A stretch of 64,000 nucleotides of DNA. Source: Zymobacter palmae (GTDB lineage: Bacteria; Pseudomonadota; Gammaproteobacteria; Pseudomonadales; Halomonadaceae). A program made the translations under genes and the position numbers. Positions within the stretch are counted from its first letter, which is position 1. Every line of letters starts with the position of its first letter. This document shows, piece after piece, positions 17,751-26,942 of the stretch. Location of the stretch: contig NZ_AP018933.1 in NCBI RefSeq assembly GCF_003610015.1, positions 1,860,001-1,924,000 of the forward strand, in the 5' to 3' direction. The notes under the pieces are model-generated. The model did no database searches, had not been told where the DNA came from, and saw only the letters and a program-made list of their open reading frames with translations.

Positions 17751-18499
17751 TGACACTGGATGCAATCACGCTCGCGGGAACGCCTCATCTTGCACCGTTG
17801 AGCGATACGCTCGACACCGGTGAACTGGTAGGCATCATCGGGCCTAACGGCGCGGGCAAAAGTACCCTACTCAGCCTGCTATCGGGATACCGAACGCCGA
17901 CGATGGGCCAAGTCATGATGGACGGCGTTCCCCTAAGGTCGATACCTCTAGAAGTGCTGGCCCGACAACGTGCACTGGTCGCTCAGCGTGAAGCAGAGGG
18001 ATTTGACTGGCAGGTGCGCGACTACCTGATGCTCGGCAATGCACTTGATGACAGCCATCAATGTAGTGTGCTGGCCGCACAGCTAGGACTCACCAATTTT
18101 CTTTCCCGCCACCTGCATACACTGTCCGGCGGTGAGCGGCAACGGGTCAGCATTGCCAGAGCTTTGTGTCAGCTCCACCTGCTCGATACACAGGCCCCCT
18201 CTACGCGCCTGTTGTTGCTAGACGAGCCCACCAGTGCACTGGATATCGGGCAGCAACAGAAACTGATGCGCCTGCTGACCCGGCTGACGCGCGAGTACGG
18301 TCTGACGATCGTCTGCGTGTTGCATGACCTGTCGCTGGCGGCCACCTACTGCCACCGACTGTGGCTAATGGACAAGGGTGTGCGCATCGCCGCGGGCCGT
18401 GTCCATGACGTTATCCAGCCCCACATTATTGCCAATGCCTTCGATGCGGATGTCACGATTGATCCCATCCACCTGGACATTCTTCACCTCACCCCGTAA
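17747..18499 (+). CDS. hmuV: Hemin ABC transporter ATPase
   Basis: The start is placed at the ATG overlapping the hmuU stop, giving 250 residues; the frame stays open upstream but that part lies inside hmuU. ABC motifs are complete: Walker A GPNGAGKSTL, Q-loop ALVAQR, signature LSGGERQRV, Walker B LLLLDEPTSALD, and the switch His in VLHDLSLA. It powers HmuU. The N-terminus matches family members (MTLDAITLAG). Confidence 0.93.
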   Translation: MMTLDAITLAGTPHLAPLSDTLDTGELVGIIGPNGAGKSTLLSLLSGYRTPTMGQVMMDGVPLRSIPLEVLARQRALVAQREAEGFDWQVRDYLMLGNALDDSHQCSVLAAQLGLTNFLSRHLHTLSGGERQRVSIARALCQLHLLDTQAPSTRLLLLDEPTSALDIGQQQKLMRLLTRLTREYGLTIVCVLHDLSLAATYCHRLWLMDKGVRIAAGRVHDVIQPHIIANAFDADVTIDPIHLDILHLTP

Positions 18500-18538
18500 C
18501 GACAACAGACGCTTGACCCGCGTTTATCAGGAGCCCCC

Positions 18539-18883
18539 ATGTTCATCGCCACCAACCGTTTCAAGGTGCTTCCCAGCGCCGCCCACGATTTCGAACAGCG
18601 CTGGCTGTCTCGCGAAGTCTATCTGCATACACTGCCGGGATTTCAGCGCTTCCAGCTGCTGCGTGGTCCAGCAACCGACGACTACGTGCTCTACGTGTCC
18701 AACATCGAATGGGCATCACGCGGTGCTTTCGAAGCATGGCGCACCTCGGAAGCGTTTCAGAAAGCCCACGCGCCAGACCGTACCAATGCGCATATTGGCA
18801 TGCACGTCGCTCCGCCCGCTTTTGAAGGGTTCGAGGTCATACAAGCACTCAACGAACAGGGGCAAACCTTGCTGAAAGCGTGA
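18539..18883 (+). CDS. IsdG/ABM-family heme-degrading monooxygenase-like protein
   Basis: The 114-residue protein is an antibiotic-biosynthesis-monooxygenase fold member with the residues used by IsdG-type heme oxygenases: Asn in ATNRF (residue 6), Trp in FEAW (near 66) and His in QKAH (near 75). The PGFQRFQLLRGP strand and the C-terminal PPAFEGFEV are typical. Linked to hmuTUV 40 bases upstream, it probably opens imported heme to release iron. Regulation by Fur through the operon is inference. Confidence 0.8.
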   Translation: MFIATNRFKVLPSAAHDFEQRWLSREVYLHTLPGFQRFQLLRGPATDDYVLYVSNIEWASRGAFEAWRTSEAFQKAHAPDRTNAHIGMHVAPPAFEGFEVIQALNEQGQTLLKA

Positions 18884-18966
18884 TGACCACCCACTGGTGT
18901 GGCGAGTATGTCACTCGCGTTACATCACGGCATACTTATAGATAGACACCATATACACCCATATAC

Positions 18967-19003
18967 AAAAAGGGGCCGTCTGCATTAGCAGACGGCCCCT
19001 TTT
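18967..19003. terminator. Bidirectional terminator between heme operon and adenine deaminase
   Basis: A perfect 14-bp stem (AGGGGCCGTCTGC with its complement) around ATTA is flanked by A and T runs on both sides, so it can end both convergent units. Confidence 0.9.
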
Positions 19004-19028
19004 CCACGTTCCTTTCGCTATCGCTTGA

Positions 19029-20039
19029 TTACGCCGCAGCAATATACGCGTTCAGCTCGTCGTGCAATGCCTGCTGGCGAGCCGCTGATGCAAACGTGGC
19101 ATCAATGGCATTACGCGTCAACGTAACCCACTGCTCGCGGGACAGCGAGAATGCTTTCTGAACGGCAAGGAAGTTGTCGTTCATGTAGCCGCCGAAGTAG
19201 GCCGGGTCGTCAGAGTTAAGCGTTACCTTCAGGCCCGCCGCTAGCAACTGCGGCAACGTATGATCTTCCATGCGGTCGATCACTTTCAAATACAGGTTCG
19301 ACAGCGGACAAACGGTAAGCGGAATGTGCTCTTCAGCCACTCGCTTCATCAGCGCATCGTCTTCAACACAACGCACGCCGTGATCGATACGCTCAATCTT
19401 CAACAAATCCAGTGCCTGTTGGATATAATCTGCCGGCCCTTCTTCACCCGCGTGTGCCACCGCATGGAAGCCTTCTGCGCGTGCGCGTTCAAAGACTCGT
19501 ACAAATTTCTCCGGCGGGTTGCCCACTTCAGCAGAGTCCAGACCGACGCCGATGAAGTGTTCACGATACGGCAGCGCCGCTTCGAGTGTGGCCAGCGCAG
19601 AGTCTTCTGTCATGTCGCGCAGGAAGCTCAGAATAATGCTGCTGGTGATGCTCAGCTCTTTTTCTGCCTCGTTGCACGCACGGTTCAGTCCGGCGAACTG
19701 AACGTCCAACCCAACGCCGCGTTCCAGATGCGCCTGCGGGTCGAAGAAGAACTCAACGTGCCTGAGATTGTCCTGCGCACAGCGAGTGAAGTATGCCCAC
19801 GCCAGATCGAAGAAATCCTGCTCGGTCTTCAACACGTTCATGCCTTGATAGTACAGGTCAAGGAATGACTGCAGGTTGTGGAAGTCATACGCAGCACGCA
19901 GCTCGTCGATGGTGGCATAGGGCAGCGCCACGCCGTTGCGCTCGGCCAGGGCGAACATCAGTTCCGGCTCCAGCGTGCCTTCGATATGAAGGTGAAGCTC
20001 GATCTTGGGCAGTCCACAGATGAATTCAGTTAGGCTCAT
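19029..20039 (-). CDS. Adenine deaminase (adenosine deaminase superfamily)
   Basis: The 336-residue protein has the metal-dependent deaminase motifs: PKIELHLHIEGT (HxH), VAHAGEEGP, ERIDHGVR, PLSN and LNSDDPAYF. YYQGMNVLKTEQDF and the SDDPAYFGGY region match the adenine deaminase branch (Pseudomonas PA0148 type) rather than classical adenosine deaminase. It turns adenine into hypoxanthine for purine salvage. The ATG at 20039 is preferred: it gives the usual 8 residues before LPK and has GGGA upstream, unlike the ATG at 20054. A dyad sequence lies about 100 bases upstream. Confidence 0.88.
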   Translation of the reverse strand: MSLTEFICGLPKIELHLHIEGTLEPELMFALAERNGVALPYATIDELRAAYDFHNLQSFLDLYYQGMNVLKTEQDFFDLAWAYFTRCAQDNLRHVEFFFDPQAHLERGVGLDVQFAGLNRACNEAEKELSITSSIILSFLRDMTEDSALATLEAALPYREHFIGVGLDSAEVGNPPEKFVRVFERARAEGFHAVAHAGEEGPADYIQQALDLLKIERIDHGVRCVEDDALMKRVAEEHIPLTVCPLSNLYLKVIDRMEDHTLPQLLAAGLKVTLNSDDPAYFGGYMNDNFLAVQKAFSLSREQWVTLTRNAIDATFASAARQQALHDELNAYIAAA

Positions 20040-20054
20040 TCTTGATCCCGTCAT

Positions 20055-20462
20055 GGCATATTTCAGTTATGACATGACCCTCGCAATGAACCGATATCGA
20101 GTCGTGATACCAGGTTGCGAGGGCCATGTCATAGTGTATGGGTAATATTATGGCAATAATTACCATAAGTATGAACCCTTATGCCCTTCTTTCACGCTGG
20201 AAATCCGTTCACCAAACCCCTAGACTCTTGGCTTTAAGACAATAAAGGAAACCCGCTTGTCCACCTCACCAGAAGGCCCTCACCGATGTTGGCCATTCAC
20301 ATCTCTTCTGCTGTATACCTCGACAAGCCCGCTGCGGCAGGCGACTTCTACTCATATCCATGTCGCTGAGAGGCTGACAGCACGGTCTGTCCGCGCCGCT
20401 TTCAACGCCTTTTCACTTCGCACATCTCACTGTGCATCGTTTATTTATGACGGAGATCTATC
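20055..20462. other. Divergent control region between adenine deaminase and the TerC/CBS gene
   Basis: No credible gene. It should hold both promoters; the only clear element is the dyad at 20141-20164. Confidence 0.5.
20141..20164. promoter_or_regulatory. Dyad operator candidate
   Basis: GGTAAT and ATTACC form 6-bp inverted arms separated by 12 AT-rich bases, about 100 bp before the adenine deaminase start. The binding protein is unknown. Confidence 0.35.
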
Positions 20463-22064
20463 GTGATACTTGCCTGGCTCACCGATCCGACAGCCTGGGC
20501 GGGTCTACTGACCCTCGTACTTCTCGAACTGGTCCTGGGCATCGACAACCTTGTCTTCGTCGCTATTCTCGCGGACAAGCTGCCTCCTGAGAAACGCGAC
20601 CGTGCACGCATCACTGGTCTGGCGCTGGCGCTGGTCATGCGCCTGTTGCTGCTCGTCAGCGTGTCGTGGCTCATGAAGCTCACTACCCCGCTTTTCCATA
20701 TTCTGGATCACGGTGTCAGTGTCAGGGGACTGATACTGATCGTCGGGGGGCTTTTCCTTATCTATAAGGCCACCAGCGAACTGCACGAACACATCTCGCC
20801 GGGATCCAGCCATGCCACCGGCAAGCATGTCGAGTACAGTACATTCGGTATCGTCGTGGCGCAGATCGTCGTGCTGGATGCCATCTTCTCAATCGACTCG
20901 GTCATCACCGCTGTCGGTATGGTCGAACACATCCCGGTCATGATGATTGCAGTGGTCATCGCCGTGTGCGTGATGATGATCGCCAGCAAGCCGCTAACGC
21001 TATTCGTCAGCAAGCACCCGACGGTGATTCTGCTCTGCCTGTCGTTCCTGCTGATGATCGGTTTCAGCCTGATCTGCGAAGGCTTCGAAGTGCATATCCC
21101 GAAAGGCTATGTCTACAGTGCCATCGTGTTCTCGGTGCTGATCGAAATGCTGCAGGAACTGCGTCGCCGTCGTGTCACTCAGGTGGTCGGCCGCCGCGGT
21201 GGGCGTCGCGCCCGCACGACTGAAGCCGTCATGCGTCTGATCGGCGGTCCTGAGCTGTCCATCCATACCGTACCGGCCGAACGTCACGAAGTTTCCGCAG
21301 GCTCAGCTGACATTACCGAACGCGATCTGGAAGCCGTGCCGCTGTTCGACGCTTCCGAGCGCCGCATGGTGATGGGTGTGCTGTCGCTGGCCGAAAAGCC
21401 GATCGAAACAATCATGACGCTGCGTCAAGATATCGAAACGCTGGACCGCAACGACGATCACGCCACTCAAATCGCCACGATCGAGCACAGCCGCCACTCT
21501 CGCCTTGTCGTCGTAGACAGCGGCAATATCGACGAACCGGTCGGCATCCTCGACAAGCGTGAGCTGCTGATCCCGCTGATGCATCAGCGCTCGGTGGACA
21601 TCTCAAACCTGATTCAGCAACCGCTGGTACTGCTCGAAAACGTCTCGGTCATCGAAGCGCTGGAGCACTTCCGTAACTCAGGTCAGAGCATTGCCTTCAT
21701 CGTCGATGAGTTTGGTACGCTGCAGGGCCTGACTACCATCAAGGATATCCTGCAAGAAATCGCCGGCGAGCTGCCAGAACCGGGCGAAAGCGCCAAGGAG
21801 ATCGTGGTGGAAGTCGAGCCGGGCATCTTCGATATTGATGCCAGTGAAGACATTCACGACATCAACCAGTACCTGCCCTTGCCTCTTCCGGTCAGCAAAG
21901 ACTATGCAACGCTTGCAGGACTTGTGCTGGACCGACTGGAATCGCTGCCCTACATCGGTACCGTAGTGGACATCGAAGACTGGCGTCTTGAAGTGCTAGG
22001 TGTGGAACGGCACCGTATCACCACCGTACGCTTGATCCTCAAGGACCATACGGCCGAACGCTAG
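20463..22064 (+). CDS. TerC-family membrane protein with CBS and CorC/HlyC domains
   Basis: The 533-residue protein has an N-terminal TerC domain (about residues 1-235; seven membrane helices, with [13 protein letters not shown] and [14 protein letters not shown] carrying the paired acidic residues), then two CBS repeats (about 300-430, [13 protein letters not shown] onward) and a C-terminal CorC/HlyC domain (about 445-530). This is the YoaE/YegH architecture, linked to metal ion export. The start is GTG with a GGAG ribosome site eight bases upstream. The purpose in this host is not known; metal handling is a family-level inference. Confidence 0.9.
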   Translation: MILAWLTDPTAWAGLLTLVLLELVLGIDNLVFVAILADKLPPEKRDRARITGLALALVMRLLLLVSVSWLMKLTTPLFHILDHGVSVRGLILIVGGLFLIYKATSELHEHISPGSSHATGKHVEYSTFGIVVAQIVVLDAIFSIDSVITAVGMVEHIPVMMIAVVIAVCVMMIASKPLTLFVSKHPTVILLCLSFLLMIGFSLICEGFEVHIPKGYVYSAIVFSVLIEMLQELRRRRVTQVVGRRGGRRARTTEAVMRLIGGPELSIHTVPAERHEVSAGSADITERDLEAVPLFDASERRMVMGVLSLAEKPIETIMTLRQDIETLDRNDDHATQIATIEHSRHSRLVVVDSGNIDEPVGILDKRELLIPLMHQRSVDISNLIQQPLVLLENVSVIEALEHFRNSGQSIAFIVDEFGTLQGLTTIKDILQEIAGELPEPGESAKEIVVEVEPGIFDIDASEDIHDINQYLPLPLPVSKDYATLAGLVLDRLESLPYIGTVVDIEDWRLEVLGVERHRITTVRLILKDHTAER

Positions 22065-22083
22065 ACACAGGCTCGTAAATGAC

Positions 22084-22114
22084 AAAAAGGCTTCCTCATA
22101 GAGGAAGCCTTTTT
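22084..22114. terminator. Bidirectional terminator
   Basis: AAAAAGGCTTCCTC pairs with its complement around ATA, giving A and T runs on the two sides. It separates the convergent TerC/CBS and hydrolase genes. Confidence 0.9.
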
Positions 22115-22141
22115 CATTGGCCTAAGGAACCGCTCCTGCCG

Positions 22142-22786
22142 TTAGAACGGGCGCGCATCCACGCCAACAAACGGGTTATGTAGCCGCTCATGGCCCAATG
22201 TCGTAGGTTCGCCGTGCCCCGACAGTACCCGCATATCATCCCCCAGCGGCCACAGACGTCGAATCGACGCTAGCAGCTGTTCAGCATTGCCACCGGGCAA
22301 GTCCGTGCGTCCAATACTGTGCTGGAACAGCACGTCGCCAGCCAGCATGCAGCGCGCTTCTCGGTTGATGAACACCACGTGCCCCGGAGCATGGCCCGGG
22401 CAGTGCATCACGTCAAACGACAGTCGGCCTAGCGCCAGCGTATCGCCTTCCTCCAGCCAACGCGTCGGCACATAGGTTTCAGGCACTGGCAAGCCAAACA
22501 TCGCGGCTGCTTGAGGTAGTCCATCAATCAGGACCTGATCGTCACGATGAGAACCAATGACGGGGATATCAAGGAGGCGCTGAAGTGCTGCAACGCCACC
22601 GACATGATCTAAATGCGCGTGTGTGATCCATATCTGGGTAGGCGTTACCTTCAGGGACTGCACGACAGACAGAATGCGCTCGACATCGCCACCGGGATCG
22701 ACAATGGCCGCCTCTCGCGTGTTTGAGCAATAGACGATTCGGCAGTTTTGCATGAACGGTGTCACAGGAACGGTTTCGTATTTCAT
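22142..22786 (-). CDS. MBL-fold hydrolase, GloC/YcbL-type glyoxalase II
   Basis: The 214-residue protein has the metallo-beta-lactamase motif THAHLDHVGG, then HCPGHAPGHV, a metal-bridging Asp in LAGDVLF and GHGEPT near the C-terminus. This compact form without the C-terminal helical domain of GloB matches YcbL (GloC), which hydrolyses S-lactoylglutathione or related thioesters. It stands alone, converging on the TerC/CBS gene. The exact substrate is a family-based inference. Confidence 0.85.
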   Translation of the reverse strand: MKYETVPVTPFMQNCRIVYCSNTREAAIVDPGGDVERILSVVQSLKVTPTQIWITHAHLDHVGGVAALQRLLDIPVIGSHRDDQVLIDGLPQAAAMFGLPVPETYVPTRWLEEGDTLALGRLSFDVMHCPGHAPGHVVFINREARCMLAGDVLFQHSIGRTDLPGGNAEQLLASIRRLWPLGDDMRVLSGHGEPTTLGHERLHNPFVGVDARPF

Positions 22787-23109
22787 GGCACAGCCTTCTC
22801 AGCAACGGGTTGTCAGTAACAAATAAAAGACACACTGCCTGAGCGCGTCCCACCATACAACACCCCCAATATGGGTGACATACGGGAAGTGCCACGGCCA
22901 AGAGGGCACTACGAACAAGAGCGATCGCATAGCAGGACGTGTGTCATAGTGGCTTTCACACAAAAAAGCCGCTTACTCCCCTTGAAATCGACGGGTATGA
23001 TGCCCACTCTCTTATACAAGCGGCATTAGCCGCCATCATGCAGAAACGCCGCGCACGGACAGCATCACGCCGTCGCGACCATGCACTTACCGCTATATAG
23101 GCTTTTATC
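22787..23109. other. Divergent intergenic region before slyD
   Basis: No gene. The stretch should contain promoters for the hydrolase and slyD; no distinct operator was recognised. Confidence 0.5.
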
Positions 23110-23592
23110 ATGCAGATTGCCCAGAACTCAGTCGTCGCTTTCCATTACAAGCTCACCAACGATGCTGGAGAAGTAGTGGATAGCTCCGAAGGCCGTGAGC
23201 CGCTGACGTACATCCACGGCGCGGGCAACATCATTCCGGGTCTGGAAAAGCAGCTGGAAGGCCACAAAGCTGGTGATTCACTGACAGCTCACGTCGAAGC
23301 CGCCGAAGCATACGGTGAAAAGAACCCGCAGATGATCCAGCAGGTTCCGGCCGCAGCATTCCAGGGCGTTGAAAACGTCGAACCGGGCATGCAGTTCCAG
23401 GCACAGACCGAACAGGGCCCGCTGCTGGTTACCGTCGTTGACGTTGAAGGCGACACCGTCACCGTTGACGGCAACCACCCGCTGGCAGGCCAAGCACTGC
23501 ACTTCGACGTTACCGTTGACTCCGTTCGTGAAGCGTCCGAAGAAGAACTGGCACACGGTCACGTTCACGGCGCAGGTGGCGTACACCACTAA
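23110..23592 (+). CDS. slyD: FKBP-type peptidyl-prolyl isomerase SlyD
   Basis: The 160-residue protein shows the SlyD layout: FHYKLTNDAGEVVDSS and PLTYIHGAGNIIPGLEKQLEG form the FKBP part, and EAYGEKNPQMIQQV begins the inserted IF chaperone domain. The C-terminus is short and His-containing (HGHVHGAGGVHH), shorter than the metal-rich tail of E. coli SlyD. It isomerises prolyl bonds and assists folding and nickel delivery; metal capacity here is probably limited. Confidence 0.93.
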   Translation: MQIAQNSVVAFHYKLTNDAGEVVDSSEGREPLTYIHGAGNIIPGLEKQLEGHKAGDSLTAHVEAAEAYGEKNPQMIQQVPAAAFQGVENVEPGMQFQAQTEQGPLLVTVVDVEGDTVTVDGNHPLAGQALHFDVTVDSVREASEEELAHGHVHGAGGVHH

Positions 23593-24186
23593 GCTTCACG
23601 CTTAGCACGGTACGAATAGGCCCCGCTGGCTTAAAAGTCAGCGGGGCCTATTGCGTTTGTACGCTCATTCAGGCTGAATACAAAGCCCGTGAAATTCACA
23701 TGGGTAAACAAAATAAAGTCGAAACGTATCGGTAATATATACATTAACCGATATGTCATCGTTCTCAACGCTAACTCGGCAATATAAGCCTGCCGGGTCA
23801 ATACGTTGCCACACGTTTAACCCCACTGTTCTACCGTGCAGTAAATACCCACCGTGAGATAACCGCTATATCAACCACTGAAAGACCTTATCACGGTGCA
23901 AGCGGCGGTAGTAGCTACGCCTTGCGCTGGTAATCGAAAGATAATGGCGCGCGACTAATGCAGTCTCTACGCTATAAGTAGTTGTGCCTGAAGTTAATAC
24001 CGGCATGAGCAAACAGCTATTTACATTCAGGCAATAAGATGGCTTTATGCACACCTGCACAAAGGGTCAGTAAAATTTCGACCCAAACATTTTGGATAAT
24101 TTATCAGGAATACCTACAATTACTGTCAATAATTACCTCAAGAAGATGCCTGTCGCCTCTTTCTTCATATTCAGCAAGCGATCCGG
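23593..24186. other. Intergenic stretch after slyD
   Basis: Apart from the slyD terminator no gene or repeat was identified. The DNA between 23700 and 24180 is AT-richer than its neighbours. Confidence 0.5.
23615..23652 (+). terminator. slyD terminator
   Basis: AATAGGCCCCGCTGGC pairs with GTCAGCGGGGCCTATT around a short A-rich loop. It is symmetrical and may work in both directions. Confidence 0.85.
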
Positions 24187-24630
24187 ATGACTGTAATGAA
24201 TAAGCGATACGATCCGATCTTGGCCCTGTTTAGAAATTCAAGGGCGCTTGCCCCTGTCTCGTCCGCTTCCAAGGGAGCCCTTCTCGAAAGCCATTCGGGA
24301 GAAACATTTCATGGCTTTCATGAAGCAGCTCTCAGCCGGGCATCAGCACCGCCGCCTTCGCCACACAAGCGGCATCATCACGACCATGCTGCTGTCAACG
24401 TACTGCACAAAGCCGGAGAACACTGTCAGGGCGCCACGCTCTACATGACGTCGCCCCCGTGTCTGGAATGCAGTCAAGCGATCCTTGACGCGGGCGTACG
24501 CCGTGTCGTGCACCCCGATCACTATGGTGACCAGCCTGATTATGAATCCTGCGAACAGGGCAATTTGCTTCTCGGACTGAACGGCGTCGAAGTCGAACTT
24601 TGGACACCCGACCGATACGCTATGAACTAG
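24187..24630 (+). CDS. Cytidine/dCMP deaminase-like protein lacking the catalytic Glu
   Basis: The 147-residue protein has the zinc-binding pattern of dCMP-type deaminases: His67 in DHAAVNVLHKAG and SPPCLECSQAIL (Cys92, Cys95), followed by GVRRVVHPDHYGD. The active-site HAE triplet, however, reads HAA (residues 67-69), so the proton-shuttling Glu is replaced by Ala. The fold and all three metal ligands remain. It may be an inactive, regulatory or altered enzyme; a second start at residue 4 is also possible. It stands alone, upstream of a candidate small RNA. Confidence 0.65.
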   Translation: MTVMNKRYDPILALFRNSRALAPVSSASKGALLESHSGETFHGFHEAALSRASAPPPSPHKRHHHDHAAVNVLHKAGEHCQGATLYMTSPPCLECSQAILDAGVRRVVHPDHYGDQPDYESCEQGNLLLGLNGVEVELWTPDRYAMN

Positions 24631-24689
24631 CCGCTGTACCACACGCTGTTCTTTGCGCTACACACCGCAGGATATCCTTATACTGTGTT

Positions 24690-24885
24690 CTACTTTTTGA
24701 AGGTCAACGCCTCTATCGAGAGAGGAATACAGTTTCTTTCACCAATGAAAGAAATTCTGATTTGCGTCAGTGAAAGTTAGCCTTCAAAATGCGTACGTAC
24801 CTTGAGCCGTCAACTCAGGTACGTAGCAATTTCGTGTCAAGTTATTTACCCTTGGACCCGCCTTACCCTGCGGGTCTTTTCTTTT
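24690..24885 (+). ncRNA. Candidate structured small RNA with its own terminator
   Basis: A TATACT hexamer at 24679-24684 could be a -10 box. Downstream, TTTTTGAAGGTCAAC (24694-24708) can pair with GTTAGCCTTCAAAA (24776-24789) and enclose two hairpins: CCTCT/AGAGG (24710-24725) and TTTCTTTCA/TGAAAGAAA (24733-24754, loop CCAA). A third hairpin, TACGTACCTTGAG with CTCAGGTACGTA, spans about 24793-24825, and a terminator (GACCCG/CGGGTC plus T-run) ends near 24885. No open frame of note is present. It matches no RNA family I recognise; the call rests on the nested pairings. Confidence 0.5.
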
Positions 24886-25042
24886 TTAAAGCTTATCTGT
24901 ACTGATCTTATTCGTGCCACTTCCGAGTTGACGACCACTAGCGCATTTTCTTCACTAATTTTTTACGTTTTTTTCCTGCCCCATTCAAAGCACCTATCCC
25001 GCTGTCGTCTAAGAGAAAGCCATTCTCCGTGGAGCCACCACT

Positions 25043-25774
25043 GTGAGCTTTCATTCTTTTATTGCTGAACTGCAACGATGGCTGATGCGCCTCATGCCTG
25101 GGCACTGTCCGCTGTGCCAGTGCCCTACCTTGCATACCAGCGGCTACTGTGCGGCCTGCATACATGCCCTGCCCCGTAATCGGCCGTGCTGCTACAGCTG
25201 TGCGCTGCCACTCTCATCTGTTGAGGAAGGCCTATGCTGCGCCCGCTGCCTGCGTCGTCCCCGCTTTCATCACGCGACCGCACCTCTTCTGTATACAGGA
25301 GATACGCCGGCATTAGTGCACTCCTTTAAGTTTCATGCCGCATTACCAGCCGCGTTCCTACTAGCCGAGCTGATGGGAAAAGCTTTTCATCCACCGCAAA
25401 AGGCATGGCTGCTTACTGTTCCACAGCACCCTCATCGTGCTCGCCAGCGCGGATTTGATCACATCGACTGGCTGGCCACACTGTGCCCTTCGACTCGCCG
25501 CATGCCCCGCATAACCGCTCATCGCCGCTATGACACACCGCCACTGCGCCACCTTGACCGGCGCCAGCGCTTGAAACTGATGAAGGATGCTTTTTCCATC
25601 GAAACCGATGTAACAGGAAAACATATCGTACTGCTGGATGATGTCATGACCACAGGCGCCACACTCAATGCGCTAGCTACCCTCTGCCGACAGCAAGGTG
25701 CCAGACGCGTAGAAGCGCTCGCTATTGCCCGCACGCCACTCTCCGCATGGCGTGAACTGCACACCGCGAGCTGA
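25043..25774 (+). CDS. comF: ComF family phosphoribosyltransferase-like protein
   Basis: The 243-residue protein has the ComF N-terminal Cys clusters (CPLCQCP, CAAC, CYSCALPL, CCARC; about residues 22-70) that bind zinc, then the PRTase fold with TVPQHPHRARQRGFDH and the PRPP-binding loop HIVLLDDVMTTGATLNA. ComF/GntX proteins support DNA uptake and use in competent bacteria. Length is normal. The heptanucleotide array begins about 20 bases after its stop. Confidence 0.92.
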   Translation: MSFHSFIAELQRWLMRLMPGHCPLCQCPTLHTSGYCAACIHALPRNRPCCYSCALPLSSVEEGLCCARCLRRPRFHHATAPLLYTGDTPALVHSFKFHAALPAAFLLAELMGKAFHPPQKAWLLTVPQHPHRARQRGFDHIDWLATLCPSTRRMPRITAHRRYDTPPLRHLDRRQRLKLMKDAFSIETDVTGKHIVLLDDVMTTGATLNALATLCRQQGARRVEALAIARTPLSAWRELHTAS

Positions 25775-25794
25775 CAGAAAACGCAACCATGGTG

Positions 25795-26039
25795 GCAGGT
25801 GGCAGGTGGCAGGTGGCAGGTGGCAGGTGGCAGGTGGCAGGTGGCAGGTGGCAGAAAGCAGAAAGCAGAAAGCAGAAAGCAGAAAGCAGAAAGCAGAAAG
25901 CAGAAAGCAGAAAGCAGAAAGCAGAAAGCAAAAAGCAAAAAGCAAAAAGCAAAAAGCAAAAAGCAAAAAGCAGAAAGCAGAAAGCAGAAAGCAAAAAGCA
26001 AAAAGCAAAAAGCAAAAAGCAAAAAGCAAAAAGCAAAAA
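25795..26039. repeat. Heptanucleotide tandem array, 35 phase-continuous units
   Basis: Exactly 245 bp in unbroken 7-bp register: 8 units GCAGGTG, 11 GCAGAAA, 6 GCAAAAA, 3 GCAGAAA and 7 GCAAAAA. All units share the GCA start. The array fills the gap between the 3' ends of the convergent comF and MBL-hydrolase genes. Because seven is not a multiple of three, all frames stay open on both strands, producing Lys/Gln-rich or Phe/Cys-rich reading frames that are artefacts. Slippage would change unit number without touching a gene. Confidence 0.95.
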
Positions 26040-26156
26040 TGATACGGCGCGATAAGCGAGGGGAGTCAATTCAACACAGCAAAGCTGGAAAACGGCAAGA
26101 AGGATGGCGGCTATGTCATATGATCACTATCGCCGCCATAACCGTTCAGTGAGCAA

Positions 26157-26942
26157 TCAGCTCAACGTCTGCCACTCGATACCATGCGTCTGCGTCGAGA
26201 TATGCAGCCGCTCTTCTGCACCGTCCAGCAACGGACGCAACGCATCGAACGCTAGCTCAGGCAGGTTGTTCTTGTCCGACAGATGGGAAGCCACGATATG
26301 CTGGAGCCTATCGGTTCCCCAGAACGCCAACAGTTCCTTGGCTTGGGTATTGGCTAAGTGGCCCCAGTCGCCACCCACACGGCGCTTCAGCACAAAGGGA
26401 TATGGCCCTTCAGCCAGCATGCGCAGGTCGTGGTTGCATTCAAGAAAAAGCGCATCGCAGCCCGTAAAGCGCTGACGAATATGAGGTGTGACGTGACCGA
26501 GGTCGGTCAGCAGGCCAATGCGGTGCTGTCCTGCGGTCACGACAAACTGAACGGGCTCACGTGCATCGTGCGGCACCGTCACGGGGTCGATATCCAGATC
26601 AGCAATCGAAAACGGTTTCTCGGGCACAATGAAGCGGTAATCGCTGATGGGCTCCAGCTTGCCGCCCAGCCACGTACCTGCCGTACCGTATACGGGAATG
26701 TCATATCGGCGCGCCAGTGACTTGACGCCCCGGATATGATCACCATGCTCATGCGTCAGCAGGATGGCATCCAGCGCGTCGGGGGCGATACCCAGCCGTG
26801 CCATGCGCGCCGTCGCGTCGCGTATGCCCAACCCGCAGTCCACCATGATCAGCGCTTCACGGGAAGCGATTAGCGTTGCATTGCCTTTGCTACCGCTTCC
26901 CAATGATGCGATGCGTGTTACCGTTGTATCACTTAGCGACAT
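26157..26942 (-). CDS. VicX/YycJ-type MBL-fold metallohydrolase
   Basis: The 261-residue protein has the metallo-beta-lactamase signature LLTHEHGDHIRG, VDCGLGIRDATARM, a metal-binding His in VPHDAREP and ASHLSDKNN. This is the YycJ/VicX group, some of which act as 5' exonucleases on DNA or influence cell-wall signalling. It overlaps the small lipoprotein gene upstream by 14 bases, in the dapA operon. Function in this host is inferred only at family level. Confidence 0.85.
   Translation of the reverse strand: MSLSDTTVTRIASLGSGSKGNATLIASREALIMVDCGLGIRDATARMARLGIAPDALDAILLTHEHGDHIRGVKSLARRYDIPVYGTAGTWLGGKLEPISDYRFIVPEKPFSIADLDIDPVTVPHDAREPVQFVVTAGQHRIGLLTDLGHVTPHIRQRFTGCDALFLECNHDLRMLAEGPYPFVLKRRVGGDWGHLANTQAKELLAFWGTDRLQHIVASHLSDKNNLPELAFDALRPLLDGAEERLHISTQTHGIEWQTLS

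Noticed and set aside
25528-26152. Long overlapping reading frames across the heptamer array (Lys/Gln-rich on one strand, Phe/Cys-rich on the other)
   Set aside because: They arise because a 7-bp repeat without stop codons keeps all frames open; none has a ribosome site or non-repeat domain of its own.
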